Notes under the pieces: generated by a model
Seen by the model: the letters and a program-made list of their open reading frames with translations, nothing else
What the model was told of the DNA's origin: nothing
Databases searched by the model: none
NCBI GenBank assembly: GCA_905160935.1
Contig: CAJHZI010000481.1
Location: 2,248,501 to 2,312,500 of the forward strand
From: Enchytraeus crypticus
Lineage: Eukaryota; Annelida; Clitellata; Enchytraeida; Enchytraeidae
Reading direction: 5' to 3'
Length of the DNA stretch: 64,000 nt
Shown: positions 48,623-59,520 of the stretch, piece by piece
How the letters are laid out: each line of letters begins with the position of its first letter
Position numbering within the stretch: position 1 is the stretch's first letter
Translations under genes and position numbers: made by a program

Positions 48623-50048
48623 TACCGTTATCTACACATTCATGATTACGTAGGGACAGCTCTAACCTGCTTCTCTAACTCTTTGTACTTGGCCATGTCT
48701 ACGGTGTTGCTGCTACAACCTGGAGCTCTACGAGGTATTCCAGTCGCCAAATTGCCAGCAACAATGTCTATATCCTGAATTTAATTATACAATTTTTGCA
48801 CATTATTAACAACAACATCAAACCCGATAAAGATAAAAACAATTACATGCTACAGACTGGAACAATTAAAATTAAATATTTGACATTGAAAATTAGCTCC
48901 TTAAAAAGTAAAGATTCAGTGCTATTTAAATATGTTTTATACTGCATTTAGTTAAATATAATACTGCTGTTAATTAATGCAGCCTATAGAGACTGTGCAA
49001 CATTTTTTGATAGTTTTTCGCTTGAACACATACGGATGAACAATCACGAATATTTTAATACAAGAAAATCAATTTAATAGACATATATAAGTTAGCCTGA
49101 CCAGTAGAGATTCTCTGCTGGCAGCAATGGAGTCTCTGCTGGATGAACGAGAGAGACTAGATAGTGGCGTAGGAACACGAAAACTCTGAGCGAGAGCTGA
49201 GTCGTCACGTCCCACTGCTGTATTAATTAACATCGAGTGAAACAACTATCGTAATTTGGTTCAATTGAGCATTACTTTTTAAGAAAATAACTATGTTCTA
49301 ATTCATGTACAAGGAATATTAATTTTAAGAAACAATAACTCAACCAGAATAACAGCAATGAATCGCCAAAGTGATGATTCAATGATGAAGTGATGAAAAA
49401 TTGGTGTGATGATAATGATGTGATGATTGATGTGATCAAAGTGATGAAGTGTAATCATATGCATCATTTTGGAAAAGTAGCAAGAATTCGAAACTAAATA
49501 TCGTCATTTAACAAAATCTGATTAACTGATCATCTGACATCTGTTCACTACATGCAGGCAATAGTACATCTGCTCAACCAGCAGAAGTTCTAGTTACCTC
49601 TGCTCTATACCAGCAGGAGGATGTGAATCTTAAAGGAAATAGAGACTTAACGACTCTAGATAACTTTTAACTATTTCCTATCTTTATCAAAATATAAGTC
49701 TAAGCATCAAGTATGAGTTCATAAAAGACTAGCATTATGAAAATATGATCCATTGAATTCAATAATGATGTAATTAAGTAATACTGCTAATATACACAAG
49801 CACTGAAATTAATTTATGAATAGTACAATTAGTTAGTTTAAGTATAGTAGGATATTAGTATTTATACAGTTTTCTCCTTTAGAAAATAAAGAGACATTTC
49901 AACTAAGATTTAACAACTTTATATAAATTATCAAAAATATTAAGAAAACATAAAATAAATGAAAAGTTATATATTAAACAAATATAACACTTTTTCAACA
50001 CTGTATTTGTTAAGAAACACCATTGTGTTCAAAATAATTGTATATGTA

Positions 50049-50119
<71 letters not shown>

Positions 50120-52331
50120 TAGGGTGGTTGCCAAAAAGGTTTTTTAAAATTTTCACTGGGACACCCCTTAACATTGTTCATATTGGTAACTGAAATTCAA
50201 ATGCAAAATATTAGCAGAATATAGCAGAATATTCCATTATTTAGGTGTGCCGCAGGGCAGGTGAAATTTGTGCCCCTTTATTGAAATACCTCAGTTTATA
50301 ACGTACAGCTAAAGAAGAGCAACAATGCAAGATCTCTTTCATAATTCTGTGTTTTCATTATCTGCTAATATATTATACATCAATAATAAATCAGGTTTTG
50401 ACGACTAAAGTATAATTAATTGCAATATAATTGTATATTTCAAGTGCAAATAGTTTATATTTCTGAAGCAGTATTTCAATTTTGGAAATTAAATAGTTTT
50501 TTGGAAAAACACCTTTTTAATTAAAAATACTACCAGCTATAAGTTATGACGTTACATTAAAGATTACAATCCTGGCCATTATCTCATTCTGAATGGATTA
50601 ATTGTAATCATTCATCATAGTGTTATTTATCCATAGGAAACATTCGCGCAAATAATTCGTTTACTTAATGTGTGCTTCTTAAAAAGGTTTCACAGCAATT
50701 TAATTACATTTTTTGCAGCGAAATACATTTGTCATATTTACTGCTGTTTGCTACTAAATTACTCTATTACAGGTTTTTTATTATACAGGCTAATAATTAT
50801 GGCAGGCTCTCAGATTTCTATTAGGTCTAAAACAGAGATCTACATAGCTTGTTTCACCAATGACAAAGAAACATTATTAATTCTCAAGTTTCATTAGCCC
50901 TTGACAGAACAAAAATCAGTGATCGAAAAGCAGTCTATGCACTTGCTTTGCTCCCTCAAGCTGTTGGCCAAGACGCTGGTGGTCTCGCTTTGAATCGTTG
51001 GACTGTTCAACAAGTAGAATGAAGCAAATTCTTGCAAACTTGAAGACAAGTTTCACTCCTGGTGTTCCACTAGTCGTACTCTGGGATGGCAACCTTTTTC
51101 CTGATATAACTGGAAAGTCTGAGAAAGTTGATCGCTGACCAATTATTGTCTCAGGCCATGGAGTAGAGCTCCTGCTGAACGTGTCGAAGCTTCCTAATGA
51201 AACTGGAGAGGCCATTGCGAATGCAGTTGTGCAAGCACTCGATTACTGGTCTCTAACTGATAAGGTGAAAGCAATGTCTTTTATACTATGTCAAGTAACT
51301 CTGGTACTGCAAAAGGAGCAGCAGTCCTCATTGAACTAAAGTTAACAAAAGACTTACTACATCTCGCATATCGACACCATATCTTTGAAGTGATGTCTTC
51401 ATTTCATAAGTTGGACCATCCTCTGGTCCTGACATACAGATGTTTAAGAGGTTTAGAAATTAGTTATTATAGTGGAAGCACTAATAGTGTCATCGCAGAT
51501 GAGGAAACAGCTGTATTTTTCAGCAGCAAACGTCACGCCTGGTATCTAAGTGAGGAGCTGATTGCTTTTAGTTTCTTCGATGACCGGATTTACGTCACTC
51601 TTAAAGACGGGATGGTAGATGAGAACTATGAGAACAGAGCAGGGCTTGAAAATTCCACTTAAGCATCCTCAAGCCATTGATATTTCTAGTCCATGAAGTA
51701 TTGAAGAATTTGTAACAACAAGCACAGTCGGATTTTTCACCATTCTTGGAATTCCATACAGTTAGTTGGATATAGAGCCGAGTGTATGGAGCGAGAACAG
51801 TGAACATTTGGAGTCCCAAAAGATTGTGTCAGGCCTGAGTGTTGTGAATGATAGGACAGAGAGAGAAGCGATGATTAATTAAGACTATAATCTAATCTTA
51901 ACAAAGCAAGAGTTACAGAAGCAAACTTTACTCCAGGTTGTGTCAGCGCATCGTCGTCAGTTTCAAGATTCTACGAAGGGAACAGTCACAAAGTTATAAG
52001 TACTGAACTTAATCTAATGTCTAGTTAAGCCTTTATTAATAATAATATATTAATACTCTAATAAGAGTGTCAGTTGTTTCTGACGGAATGATTATCTGGA
52101 ACTATTTGATGTTTCATTAAATTGAAGCCTACCAATGCTTTTAGCTGCACAACTATCTGTTGCAATTCCAGGCTGTAATAGCGTTATAGTATGGAAAACT
52201 TCAATGCTTCTGCGGCACCCCTAAATGATGGAATGAAGCGGAGATATTTTGCACAAGGGATCACACTAATAAGTCGAACATAACCAGGGGCTGTCCCGTT
52301 AATTTCCGGGAAATTTTTTTTCAGCACCACC

Positions 52332-52402
<71 letters not shown>

Positions 52403-52426
52403 ATATATACATGCATATACAATGTT

Positions 52427-52503
<77 letters not shown>

Positions 52504-53862
52504 TAGAATTGTATATTACATAGAATCAGCTGTAATGATTATTAAACAAATAATTTATGAACACTTACGCAATGGTTCCTTAAATCTATCATCTTTCCCA
52601 TCCAACAAAGCAGTTGGCACTTTTTCCAGTGACTTTGGGTCATATGTTCCCACAGGAGGAGCGCAAGCTAAAAATAAAATTAGAATTTTTTAAAATACAC
52701 TTTACGCCAACATGACTTAACATGACTTGCCATGTATTTATAAATCTAAATGCTCAGTTAAATTTAAAGCTGCTGCTAGAATTCACAACCTAACAGCCAC
52801 ATAGCCACTGGTTGGAGCCAGTGGCGATGTCGGTAGGACATTAGTCCTAGATCAGTATGTGCTGGGATCAAATCCTGGGCTCGCCCGTCACTGACATGAC
52901 TTTCGAGTGAGGTAACTGACGTTAACATTAGCTATACATGAGCTTTTTTATCTCTTATATTTAAGTAGCTTATTTAACTCTGGTTGACTAGCGACTGGTT
53001 CACCTGCTTACAGGTCAAAGTTAACGTTTGGAAAAAATGCTTAGAATTTCACAATACCTTTAAATGACCATAACTGTATATGATACAGAATAGAATTAGG
53101 TTAATTTTAAAACAATTCTATAAAATAAAAATACTGCAGTCATTCAAATGTAAACTGCATAAAATTTAAACTTAATTATGTACTAATTACGATATATTAG
53201 TACCAACTATTAGAAAATAAATGGTGAAATAAATTTGCAGAAATAATGAAGTAGTCAAGTGCTGCGGCACTTATTGATTATAATATCAACCATCACTAAG
53301 AACCTAAAGCATAATCAATGAGTCGAATAATATTCATCAACAGCAATATTCCTTTACTTGAATACCACTAGTCTCTAGACGATTTGGCCGAAATGGCAGA
53401 TACCTATGAAACACTGTTAGATAAATGAAAATTTCAACAGTAATATCCTAAAGGAACATAGTGGAATTCTAGTAGTATTTCAACAGTACTTGATATTCTA
53501 AAGGAACATAGTGGAATTCTAGTAGTTAATTTTTTTCAACCTTTCTATCAATATATTTCTGTCATTTAATACTAATTGGTTTTAGTTAAGAGCCTGATGA
53601 GTCGTAAACAAGCATATAATTGCTTCCTGACTCTGTAATGTTATGTTATTTATGTCAATTATACAACCCTTTGCAGCAATTAACATGAGTTTCGAGGAAT
53701 GTTAATGTTGAAAATAGTACAGCCAGCACCAATCTCACGTACTCATCACAATAATTTAAATTGAGTATTAATATACACAAATTTAAATGCATAACACCGT
53801 AAAATGTGCTACTCACATTGTACTTCATTGAAGCGTTTCGTCTTCGCTTTAGGAAAAGACAT
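37824..53862 (-). CDS. HMMR: HMMR/RHAMM-like hyaluronan-mediated motility receptor (12 exons, about 1,890 aa)
   Basis: Exons: 53817-53862, 52569-52667, 49102-49217, 48667-48774, 47102-47290, 42376-46736, 41414-41563, 40730-40774, 40101-40223, 39745-39793, 38898-39074, 37824-38022. All have GT/AG boundaries and consistent phase. The N-terminus [15 protein letters not shown], then [17 protein letters not shown] matches HMMR (MSFPKAPLKRF, CAPSPGAYD). The C-terminal [47 protein letters not shown] and ESKEN blocks match human HMMR in order. Known roles in vertebrates: spindle-pole and microtubule binding through the N-terminus, centrosome targeting by the C-terminal leucine zipper, and hyaluronan binding. 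Almost all the rest is coiled coil. KQKIHHVMK keeps the BX7B spacing of the hyaluronan-binding motif. SKEN is a candidate APC/C KEN box. The protein is about 2.6 times the human length because of one giant exon. The final stop is uncertain. Confidence 0.93.
38585..38682 (+). repeat. SINE-B copy
   Basis: TTTCGAATCCCAATCGAACC, GACTCTGATAGTATCCCTGG, AGATACGGACAGTGACATTA. Partner of 35573-35720. Lies in the HMMR intron between exons 11 and 12. Confidence 0.6.
38744..38815 (-). repeat. Family D fragment
   Basis: Minus strand GGGACAGAGAGGATGGAAGA, TCTATTCGTATCCATACCCT. Confidence 0.55.
38898..39074 (-). CDS. HMMR: HMMR exon 11 (leucine zipper and BX7B motif)
   Basis: Acceptor GTCTGCTGCAG, donor AAG/gtctga. 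[36 protein letters not shown] then [15 protein letters not shown] is the signature HMMR C-terminal block. A 27-bp minisatellite begins about 15 bp upstream of the exon. Confidence 0.95.
39088..39418 (+). repeat. 27-bp minisatellite, 12 copies, abutting the HMMR exon-11 acceptor
   Basis: Unit AATAGCTGTGCTTAGTCACC + AGGCAAT, 27 bp, imperfect. Being a multiple of three it keeps an open frame on both strands ((M/V)LSHQAIIA repeated on the plus strand), but nothing else suggests it is coding. Confidence 0.9.
39478..39590 (-). repeat. Family D fragment
   Basis: CATCTTCCCTTAAAGCCTAG, TTTGTAGCAATTTATGATCA, CACCAACCCAATGCTCTTTC. Confidence 0.55.
39745..39793 (-). CDS. HMMR: HMMR exon 10 (49 nt)
   Basis: Acceptor TTTTGTACAG, donor AAG/gtctga. 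Encodes [16 protein letters not shown], matching WRLLYEELYNKTKPF of human HMMR. Confidence 0.88.
40101..40223 (-). CDS. HMMR: HMMR exon 9
   Basis: Acceptor TTGCAATAG, donor GAGAG/gtaaga. [39 protein letters not shown]. Coiled coil, phase 2/2. Confidence 0.87.
40730..40774 (-). CDS. HMMR: HMMR exon 8 (45-nt micro-exon)
   Basis: Acceptor CTATTTGTAG, donor gtaagt. Encodes [14 protein letters not shown]; phase-symmetric (2/2), so it could be skipped in frame. Confidence 0.8.
41414..41563 (-). CDS. HMMR: HMMR exon 7
   Basis: Acceptor TTATTTCTAG, donor AATGG/gtttgt. [20 protein letters not shown] then [20 protein letters not shown]. Coiled coil; phase 2 end fits exon 8. Confidence 0.85.
41963..42090 (+). 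repeat. SINE-A in HMMR intron 6
   Basis: GGCTGGAGTCAGTGGCGATG, GGGGTTCATATCCTGGGCTC (B box altered) and tail AAACTAACGTTAACATTAG. Confidence 0.85.
42376..46736 (-). CDS. HMMR: HMMR exon 6: giant coiled-coil exon, 4,361 nt
   Basis: One uninterrupted frame of about 1,454 codons from acceptor TTAATGCAG/GTTGAA to donor CTCGC/gtaagt. Composition is E/K/L/S/Q-rich with heptad-like spacing throughout. Typical pieces are [38 protein letters not shown] and [19 protein letters not shown]. Repeated SEKs, LEEKL and similar phrases suggest growth by internal duplication. No other domain seen. Plus-strand ORFs inside it are shadows. Confidence 0.95.
47102..47290 (-). CDS. HMMR: HMMR exon 5 (start of coiled coil)
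   Basis: Acceptor TACTCTACAG, donor AAG/gtagtt. [38 protein letters not shown] and [14 protein letters not shown] correspond to RLNAALREKTSLSA and LTRTNELLKSK of vertebrate HMMR. Confidence 0.92.
47365..47600 (+). repeat. SINE-C, near full length
   Basis: TTAATAGCGTAGGGGTAACG (A box TAGCGTAGGGGT), TGTGGGTTCGAATCCCAGCC (intact B box GGTTCGAATCC), GCTGATCTGAAAGTAAAATC, ATTCACTGGACTGGTTATAC, CTTAACGGTTGAAACATGTG. In the HMMR intron before exon 5, antisense to the gene. Confidence 0.78.
48022..48215 (+). repeat. SINE-C, divergent
   Basis: AACTCAATGTATAGAGCAGC, CAGTTTGAAATGGCTGTTCC, CAATTGATTCCCAGA, CATCTCAGACATTCTCAGTA. B box decayed. Confidence 0.5.
48579..48620. repeat. (AT)n microsatellite
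   Basis: About 40 bp of AT, 50 bp upstream (plus-strand sense) of HMMR exon 4. Confidence 0.9.
48667..48774 (-). CDS. HMMR: HMMR exon 4
   Basis: Acceptor TTAAATTCAG, donor CAG/gttaga. [18 protein letters not shown], then [16 protein letters not shown] leading into the coiled coil. 108 nt, phase 0. Confidence 0.85.
49102..49217 (-). CDS. HMMR: HMMR exon 3 (Ser-rich)
   Basis: Encodes [20 protein letters not shown] then [18 protein letters not shown]. The acceptor is a NAGNAG (TACAGCAG), so 49217 and 49214 are both in-frame starts differing by one codon. Donor CTG/gtcagg is weak. Ser-Arg-rich and likely phosphorylated. Confidence 0.78.
49370..49450. repeat. GATG-rich short repeat
   Basis: Irregular GTGATGATT/GATGAAGTGATGA units. 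Confidence 0.6.
50119..52335 (+). mobile_element. 2.2-kb DNA transposon of unassigned family inside an (AT)n tract
   Basis: The left end TTAGGGTGGTTGCCAAAAAG and the inward right end TTAGGGTGGTGCTGAAAAAA form terminal inverted repeats, with a further match at GGGACACCCC / GGGACAGCCCC about 40-50 bp in. The flanks are (AT)n on both sides (50052-50118, 52336-52395), so the exact target duplication cannot be read; TA or TATA is possible. The interior has a broken transposase-like gene. In an HMMR intron between exons 2 and 3. Confidence 0.8.
50900..51990 (+). pseudogene. Broken transposase-like gene ([14 protein letters not shown] / YRHHIFEVM family)
   Basis: Conserved-looking pieces in shifting plus frames: [58 protein letters not shown], then from 51288 [36 protein letters not shown] associate the order (…VKAM-F-…SN(S/T)G…GA-VL-E…L-L-RHHIFE) with a repeated invertebrate protein family usually annotated as uncharacterised; family name not certain. 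Several stops and shifts mean it is inactive. Confidence 0.6.
52336..52502. repeat. (AT)n microsatellite, right flank of the element
   Basis: Two AT runs around TACATGTATATATACATGCA-like palindromic text. The left run is the continuation of the tract at 50052-50118. Confidence 0.9.
52569..52667 (-). CDS. HMMR: HMMR exon 2
   Basis: Acceptor TTTATTTTTAG, donor gtaagtgt. Encodes [20 protein letters not shown] then [12 protein letters not shown], matching the HMMR CAPSPGAYD motif. Confidence 0.92.
52811..52938 (+). repeat. SINE-A in HMMR intron 1
   Basis: GGTTGGAGCCAGTGGCGATG, GGGATCAAATCCTGGGCTCG, AACTGACGTTAACATTAGCT. Confidence 0.85.
53430..53525. repeat. Tandem duplication, about 50-bp unit
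   Basis: ATTTCAACAGTA, then CTAAAGGAACATAGTGGAAT and TCTAGTAGT occur twice in a row. Confidence 0.85.
53817..53862 (-). CDS. HMMR: HMMR exon 1 (start codon)
   Basis: ATG at 53862; [15 protein letters not shown], donor CAAT/gtgagt, phase 1. The start is fixed by the match to the conserved HMMR N-terminus. Confidence 0.9.
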
Positions 53863-55629
53863 TTTGAAATTCTTCAAACTTATATTCTTCGAAATTAGAA
53901 TTTCACAATACGAGCTTCAAAAAAGAGTTCAACCAAACGTTTCTAAACAATGATTTCTTTATTCTGCCAGTCCTCAACTTTGGTAAAGTTTTATATCAGT
54001 AGAAATAATAGAAGAATTTATAGTTTAAAAGTCTTGCTTTCTCGCACAGATCGAATCTCCGGCAGTGTTATGCCTAAAACTTTTAGAAAACAAATGTAAA
54101 CATAGCATTTAAATTTGAACCAAGAGTAGAGCCTGATGCTTATTCTCCAGATTTCGCATCTTCTTTTACTTTTGCCATAAAATCAAAAGAGGTAGGCCCT
54201 ACTAGCTATAGTTAAGCAATAACTAATTTTCTTGATTTCTTAACAAAAGCACTCATTTTGTTATGTTTTTGTATGAAGACTATCCAAAGATTCTCATTTC
54301 ATAGATATTTATGGAATACATAGGTTCAGCATAATTGTCAATTTATTTCCAAATTATAGCATAAAATTAAAATAAAAAGTAAAAGTAAAATTTACACTAA
54401 GCTTAAATATTAACAAAATTTATACGTTTACTGTCACCAATGACTTACGCCTACTAAGACCAAATTAATACAATTTAAGTCGCCCTAAATTCGGTGTCCA
54501 ACCCTTCAATTTCAACTCCTTATAATTATCCAATGTCCATGTATGAGCTGTAAAGGACCTATAATCAATTCCCCCTCCCCGCTATGTCCCCCTATTTAAT
54601 TAATCTAGTCGTGTCCCTATGGGGTACGACTATATTTTATAATACATGCAGCATGTGTATAATATTAATAATGTCAATTATTTTCAGCATACTAATTTAA
54701 ACGATTTTAAAAATTCAGAGGCTATTAACTACATGTATTATTAGTGTTCTTTCTATATCCAACAATCTATATCCACAGATTTATTGTTTTTTGCTCTGAT
54801 TGTCATCAACAGATCCACAATTTTAAACTTTTAAATTCATTTAGCATAAATGTAGGCTATAACATGGCACTTATATTTTAAAATCGAGACTGATCAACGT
54901 GCGTATAGGTCACATTTAGGCTTACTTTTCATAAAGGGTCATGAACATTGTAATATATTCTCTAATGGCAAAATAGAACATCATGTATGTAGATGTAGGC
55001 CTACATGTTATTTATGGTGAGGACACCCAGATGAGGAATTTCTGCATGCATATTTTCAAAGAATTTAGAATTTAGAACACTCTTATCCTTCTCTTATTTC
55101 CTTGCTCGATCGATAGGCTAAGTCTAAAAATAACTTTTATCTTTCGAAATCATATAAGGATTAGCTTACATCAATGTAACTTATAGTATTTGGATAATCA
55201 ATGATCCATATAATTAAATCTCGATTCTCTCGAATGACTTATATAATCACATACGATCCTTTCTAGCGTGCATTTTTTATTCTTACCATCCATCAATAAG
55301 TCTTAATTGAGCTAACTATGTTACGATATGTAGAAATTTAGAAGACTATACTCTATGAATAAATTTTGCTTAGATAATATTTCCCTCACTTCATAACTCA
55401 CTCTATTGAAAGTCTAATTCTGGGGAGATCTAGTGTACTAGTAGGCCTATTTGGATGAAGACAAAGTTAACTCTTTATTATTACCTTTCATTTAACACTT
55501 TTTTATTACCTTTCTGCATAAAGACGTCAATAGGTCCCTCAAATAAGAATGAAACGAACATTCATGAATTCAAGATGACATCTGTTACTTTTAATATCAC
55601 AAATGTCAACTCTAAACTGTTAGATAAAT
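53863..55629. other. Upstream of HMMR; no gene seen
   Basis: AT-rich with no exon I can support. The HMMR promoter should lie just right of 53862, but no core motif is convincing. Confidence 0.4.
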
Positions 55630-55745
55630 TCAGTTTATTTTATATTAACCGAGCCTCTGATTGTCCGAGATATTTTACTTTCACCTCAAGAATCGGTCAT
55701 TTAAAATTTCATGTCTCCACAAACCCGACGTTCAATAGATTGAAA
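55630..55745 (-). repeat. SINE-C remnant
   Basis: The plus strand carries the inverse of the family: GATTGTCCGAGATATTTTAC, CACCTCAAGAATCGGTCATT, TAAAATTTCATG. Confidence 0.5.
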
Positions 55746-56449
55746 AATTCGAACACTTAAAGTTATTTAGAACTTTTAGAATTGTAAATTATATAAAATA
55801 GGAAAAACAAATAAAATAATTTTATCATAAAAAATATTATTTCAATTTATTAATTGTAGTAGCAAAGAATAAATATTATCAATAAATTAAGTAGTATTGA
55901 TCCAAATAGATCAATCAGCAGCTGTAATCAATAAGCATGCTGTAGGTTTTCCAACCCTCTTTATCCTCCTACTGTGCTGTGTCTACTTACAACTTGTTCA
56001 ATAAGCCGGTTATCCAGTGATGCAATTTTCAGACTTCTCTTAAAATCTTTTCGACTCATTTATCGGCTTTACTTCCTGTTACAAGTCCTGCATTCCAGAA
56101 ACCACATCCTAGCGGTGTGATTCGAGGCGAATAATGGTCTAATCGCATTACATTTACACTCATATATTGTCACTACAGGAATATCTTCGCGTGGACGTAT
56201 TCCAGGTAAGTTTTTTGTTATAACACTATTATATTCCTACACATGCTTAGACCTATATTTGCAGTATTTGCCTAAAATAAATTCATCGAAATCCAATTTT
56301 TAGTAATGCCTTATCTATTCTCTGTTTAAATTATGGTTACTATTATACATGTGTACTGTAGCTTTTCTCATAGGTTGCAGCGGTCTCTGACGTAAAAGAT
56401 GTAGCACATGTTATTTAGTGATGTACATGTAAACATCCAGTATTAGGTT
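55746..56449. other. Intergenic, no feature recognised
   Basis: No coding or repeat signal beyond low complexity. Confidence 0.4.
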
Positions 56450-56451
56450 TA

Positions 56452-57232
56452 CACAGGGTGGTCCGGAATAAATGAAACTACTTTAAAGGCTAATAACTTT
56501 GATAATTTTTATTTAAACATCCTATTTTATACATTAAATTAAAGACAGTTATTCTTTATATTAACTGGGTAACTATCTAGGAGATATTCTCACAAACATG
56601 TGAGAAAATGCCATTAATCGTCGATATATAATTTTGACTTCATAAGATTACCTGTATGAAATTAAACCTGCCAGGGTTTATTGAACCGTAAAACTTGCCA
56701 CCTTACAGCCCTGCCCTGATTTGAACCCGATTTGCTATTCGATTGTTTACTATTGTCTTTAGCAATTAGTCTATCGTGAACCGATACACCACGTTGAACA
56801 ATTGAAACAAGTCAATGTTCTCAGCTGGACCCAGAGATCAGTAAGGCACTCGTGGACTGAGCAAATTGGTCAGTGGTCCCATCGGGTGAATGAAGTTATT
56901 CGGGCACATGGTGGACACATTGACCATTAGTTCAATTAATTATCAATTCATTTAGGACATGGATAGAAACTGCAATTCGCTTCCTGAAATAGTTGAGGCA
57001 TAATGCACATAATGTTAAATTCGGTATTTTCATATCTTCAGTTTTAATTCATTGAAAATTACATATCGGCGACTAATAATAATTTCTCAAACATGTGTAA
57101 TAGTATACCTTAGTTATTGAGTAAGTTAATAGAAAAGAGAATTTTTTAAATTTATTGCATCAAGTAGGATGTTTGGATAAAGATTTTCAAAGTTATTAGG
57201 AAGTAGTTTCATTTATTCTGGACCACCCTGTA
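56452..57232 (+). mobile_element. Tc1/mariner-like element, internally deleted (781 bp)
   Basis: Inverted ends CACAGGGTGGTCCGGAATAA and (right, inward) TACAGGGTGGTCCAGAATAA; the match continues as ATGAAACTACTT and, more loosely, into CTAATAACTTTGA-AAT-TTTAT. A TA dinucleotide lies on both sides (56450-56451, 57233-57234). The plus frame between about 56690 and 56930 reads LPPYSPALNPICYSIVYYC and WSHRVNEVIRAHGGHIDH, the C-terminus of an IS630/Tc1/mariner transposase (PPYSPDLNPID, RRL—I-A-GGH). The catalytic third-acid region is degraded. Confidence 0.85.
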
Positions 57233-57787
57233 TAGTCACTTTAATAGGGCATGTGTAAACCTTTAGTCATTTTAAATATCAATTACAGGAGTACAGGACC
57301 TGCATATTTCACCTCAGGATCGGGGATTCATATTTTCTAGACATTTGTGGTTTTTTCATTTAGACTTGATAACTTTTGGATTTAAAAAATGACCTACGTG
57401 TATTTGCAAAAACAGCGATGCTATTTAAAGGACTGTAAAAGGCACAATCAGACGAAGTAACAAACATAAGTGTTCTGAGTTTTGATCCCATCTCAAGAAA
57501 CAGAAATCAACACCTCTGTGTCATACTCAATATTATATGAGTCTATTTACTTTGTATTTATAAATTTAAGGAGCTTCAGTCGATTAAAAATTTAAAAGTA
57601 GAGCACCTTGAACAAGTTGGTATCAATTGGCCAGGCAAACTAATGGCGGCAACCTAAGAGACAACCCTAAACCCTCCTATTCTGAAGCGTGACCGAAACG
57701 TTAGCAGAGTTGAGTAGGATTCAACGAAGTAACTTTATTGACCGATTTTTTTTAAACACAATGTTTTACTGGTGCGTTCATCTAGAA

Positions 57788-58055
57788 TAGCGGTTACCAA
57801 TTTGCTCAAGCGACCCTCAATTTATTTTTGCTTTGAGGTGGCGACCCCAAGTTATTTAATATTTTACTACTATAGTTTAATAATGTTGTTGAGTAATTTG
57901 ATAGTTTCTTGGACTACTTTATTACAGCAAGATACTTAATTGTCTATTTAATACTTGTTAGCTTGTTCAATGTACATATTTATAGCAGACAGCGACCCCT
58001 ATGATTTGCTCTTAGGTCCTCTCGATCGGTCACGACCACGGGTTGGGAACCAGTG
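57788..58055. mobile_element. hAT-type MITE, 268 bp
   Basis: Left TAGCGGTTACCAATTTGCTC; right, inward, CACTGGTTCCCAACCCGTGG. GCGACCC/GGTCACGACC subterminal motifs. Flanking 8-mers ATCTAGAA and ATTTAGAA differ at one base. Confidence 0.8.
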
Positions 58056-58492
58056 ATTTAGAATATTATGAGCACATAACTTCAGCTGTCGAGGGTTTAG
58101 CAAATAAATTCCGGTGTAGTAGTAGTAGCAGTACATATATTTTATTTTAAAAATCATCAAACATTTGACAAATAATTGTGATTGCAGATAAATCAACAGT
58201 TCAAAGTGTGAATCTACATCTGTAGCATCCAACAGAAAATTTGCTTAATAGGTCATCAGAGAGGGTACTAAAGTACCCTACCGAGTTGATCACCGCAGTA
58301 AGCAAGAAAGAAGGGGACAGAAGAAACACAAGTTTTGTCTAAAACCTGCTATGACAACAGTGTTTGTTTTGTTGGTCTATATGTTGCTAGGATAATAAAT
58401 AAACTATACACTGTGTGAGGTTTGACATCAGCTGAATCTCATTAATTTTTCTAATGAGAATGAATGGCGTGTCAGCCGAACTTTCTGCTTTC

Positions 58493-58690
58493 AGTTAATC
58501 AGTGATACATACAGATTAATGGCACGTTCAGATCAGTTAATCAGTGGTACGTTCAGATCAGTTGATCATTGGCACGTGATCAGTTATTCATTGTCACGTG
58601 ATCAGTTAATCAGTGGTAAGTGATCAGTTAATCAGTGCCATATTCAGATCAGTTAATCAGTGGCGTGTACAGATCAGTCAGTCAGTTACA
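58493..58690 (+). repeat. Minisatellite of ATCAGTTAATCAGTGG(N) units
   Basis: About eight units of 20-30 bp built from GATCAGTTAATCAGTGGYAC with GTTCA or GT spacers. GATCAGTTAATCAGT also carries short internal symmetry (TGATC/GATCA). Confidence 0.82.
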
Positions 58691-59520
58691 CAGGATCGGG
58701 CATCGAGTCAAGATGACGATATAATGAATAGTTGACTAAACTCAACACTATGAGTGCAGTGGCGGATCCAGGGAGCCCGAAATCTTCCTGCACTTTTTTA
58801 AACTTCTAAATTGTGTAATATATTAATGAAAAGGAATTAAAAATCACGTTTATCAGAAGTCTGTTAGAGTCCTAGAGGGGTGGCGATCATATATCATCAT
58901 AGTCAATCATTTCAGTCATACAAAAACATAATAATAACAAAACGTTTGCATGATTAAAAGGAGGTCGCGAAAACATTTTTCATCTGCTTCCCACACCTAC
59001 CGAAAAAACTTTCTTTATCCGCACCTGCAGGAGTGATTCCTGATTCATACTCAGTGTAGTCAGTGACACAACTCAAAATTTCACACGACAACTGATGCAG
59101 TAGTGATCAGTTCAATAGTATGCGACGCGTATTTAACGTCAGATTCCTCAGTCGAAGCTGATGTCAGGAAGGTTTAAATGAAATATGCTGCTGAAACACA
59201 GTTATTTATATGAGACGATAAAGCTCATACAAGGATCGGTCAAATAGACATATTTTAAACAATGCCAAATCCAAATCTAAATACAGTCATAAAAATTAAT
59301 AGCAACTTTATAGTATAGGTTTATTCAATATATTCTTTGAATTAAAATCACTTTACATGTAAATGCTCAATAAAGAACGTGAATACTCACACATGTATTA
59401 ATGATGCTTTAGCTTATAGGGGACTACGCAGTGGTACGCACGCATATTTGTAACTTCACTTTTCTAATTCTCTCTAACTGGAAATATACCGTATTGAGAG
59501 ATTTTCAGTATTTAAATATC

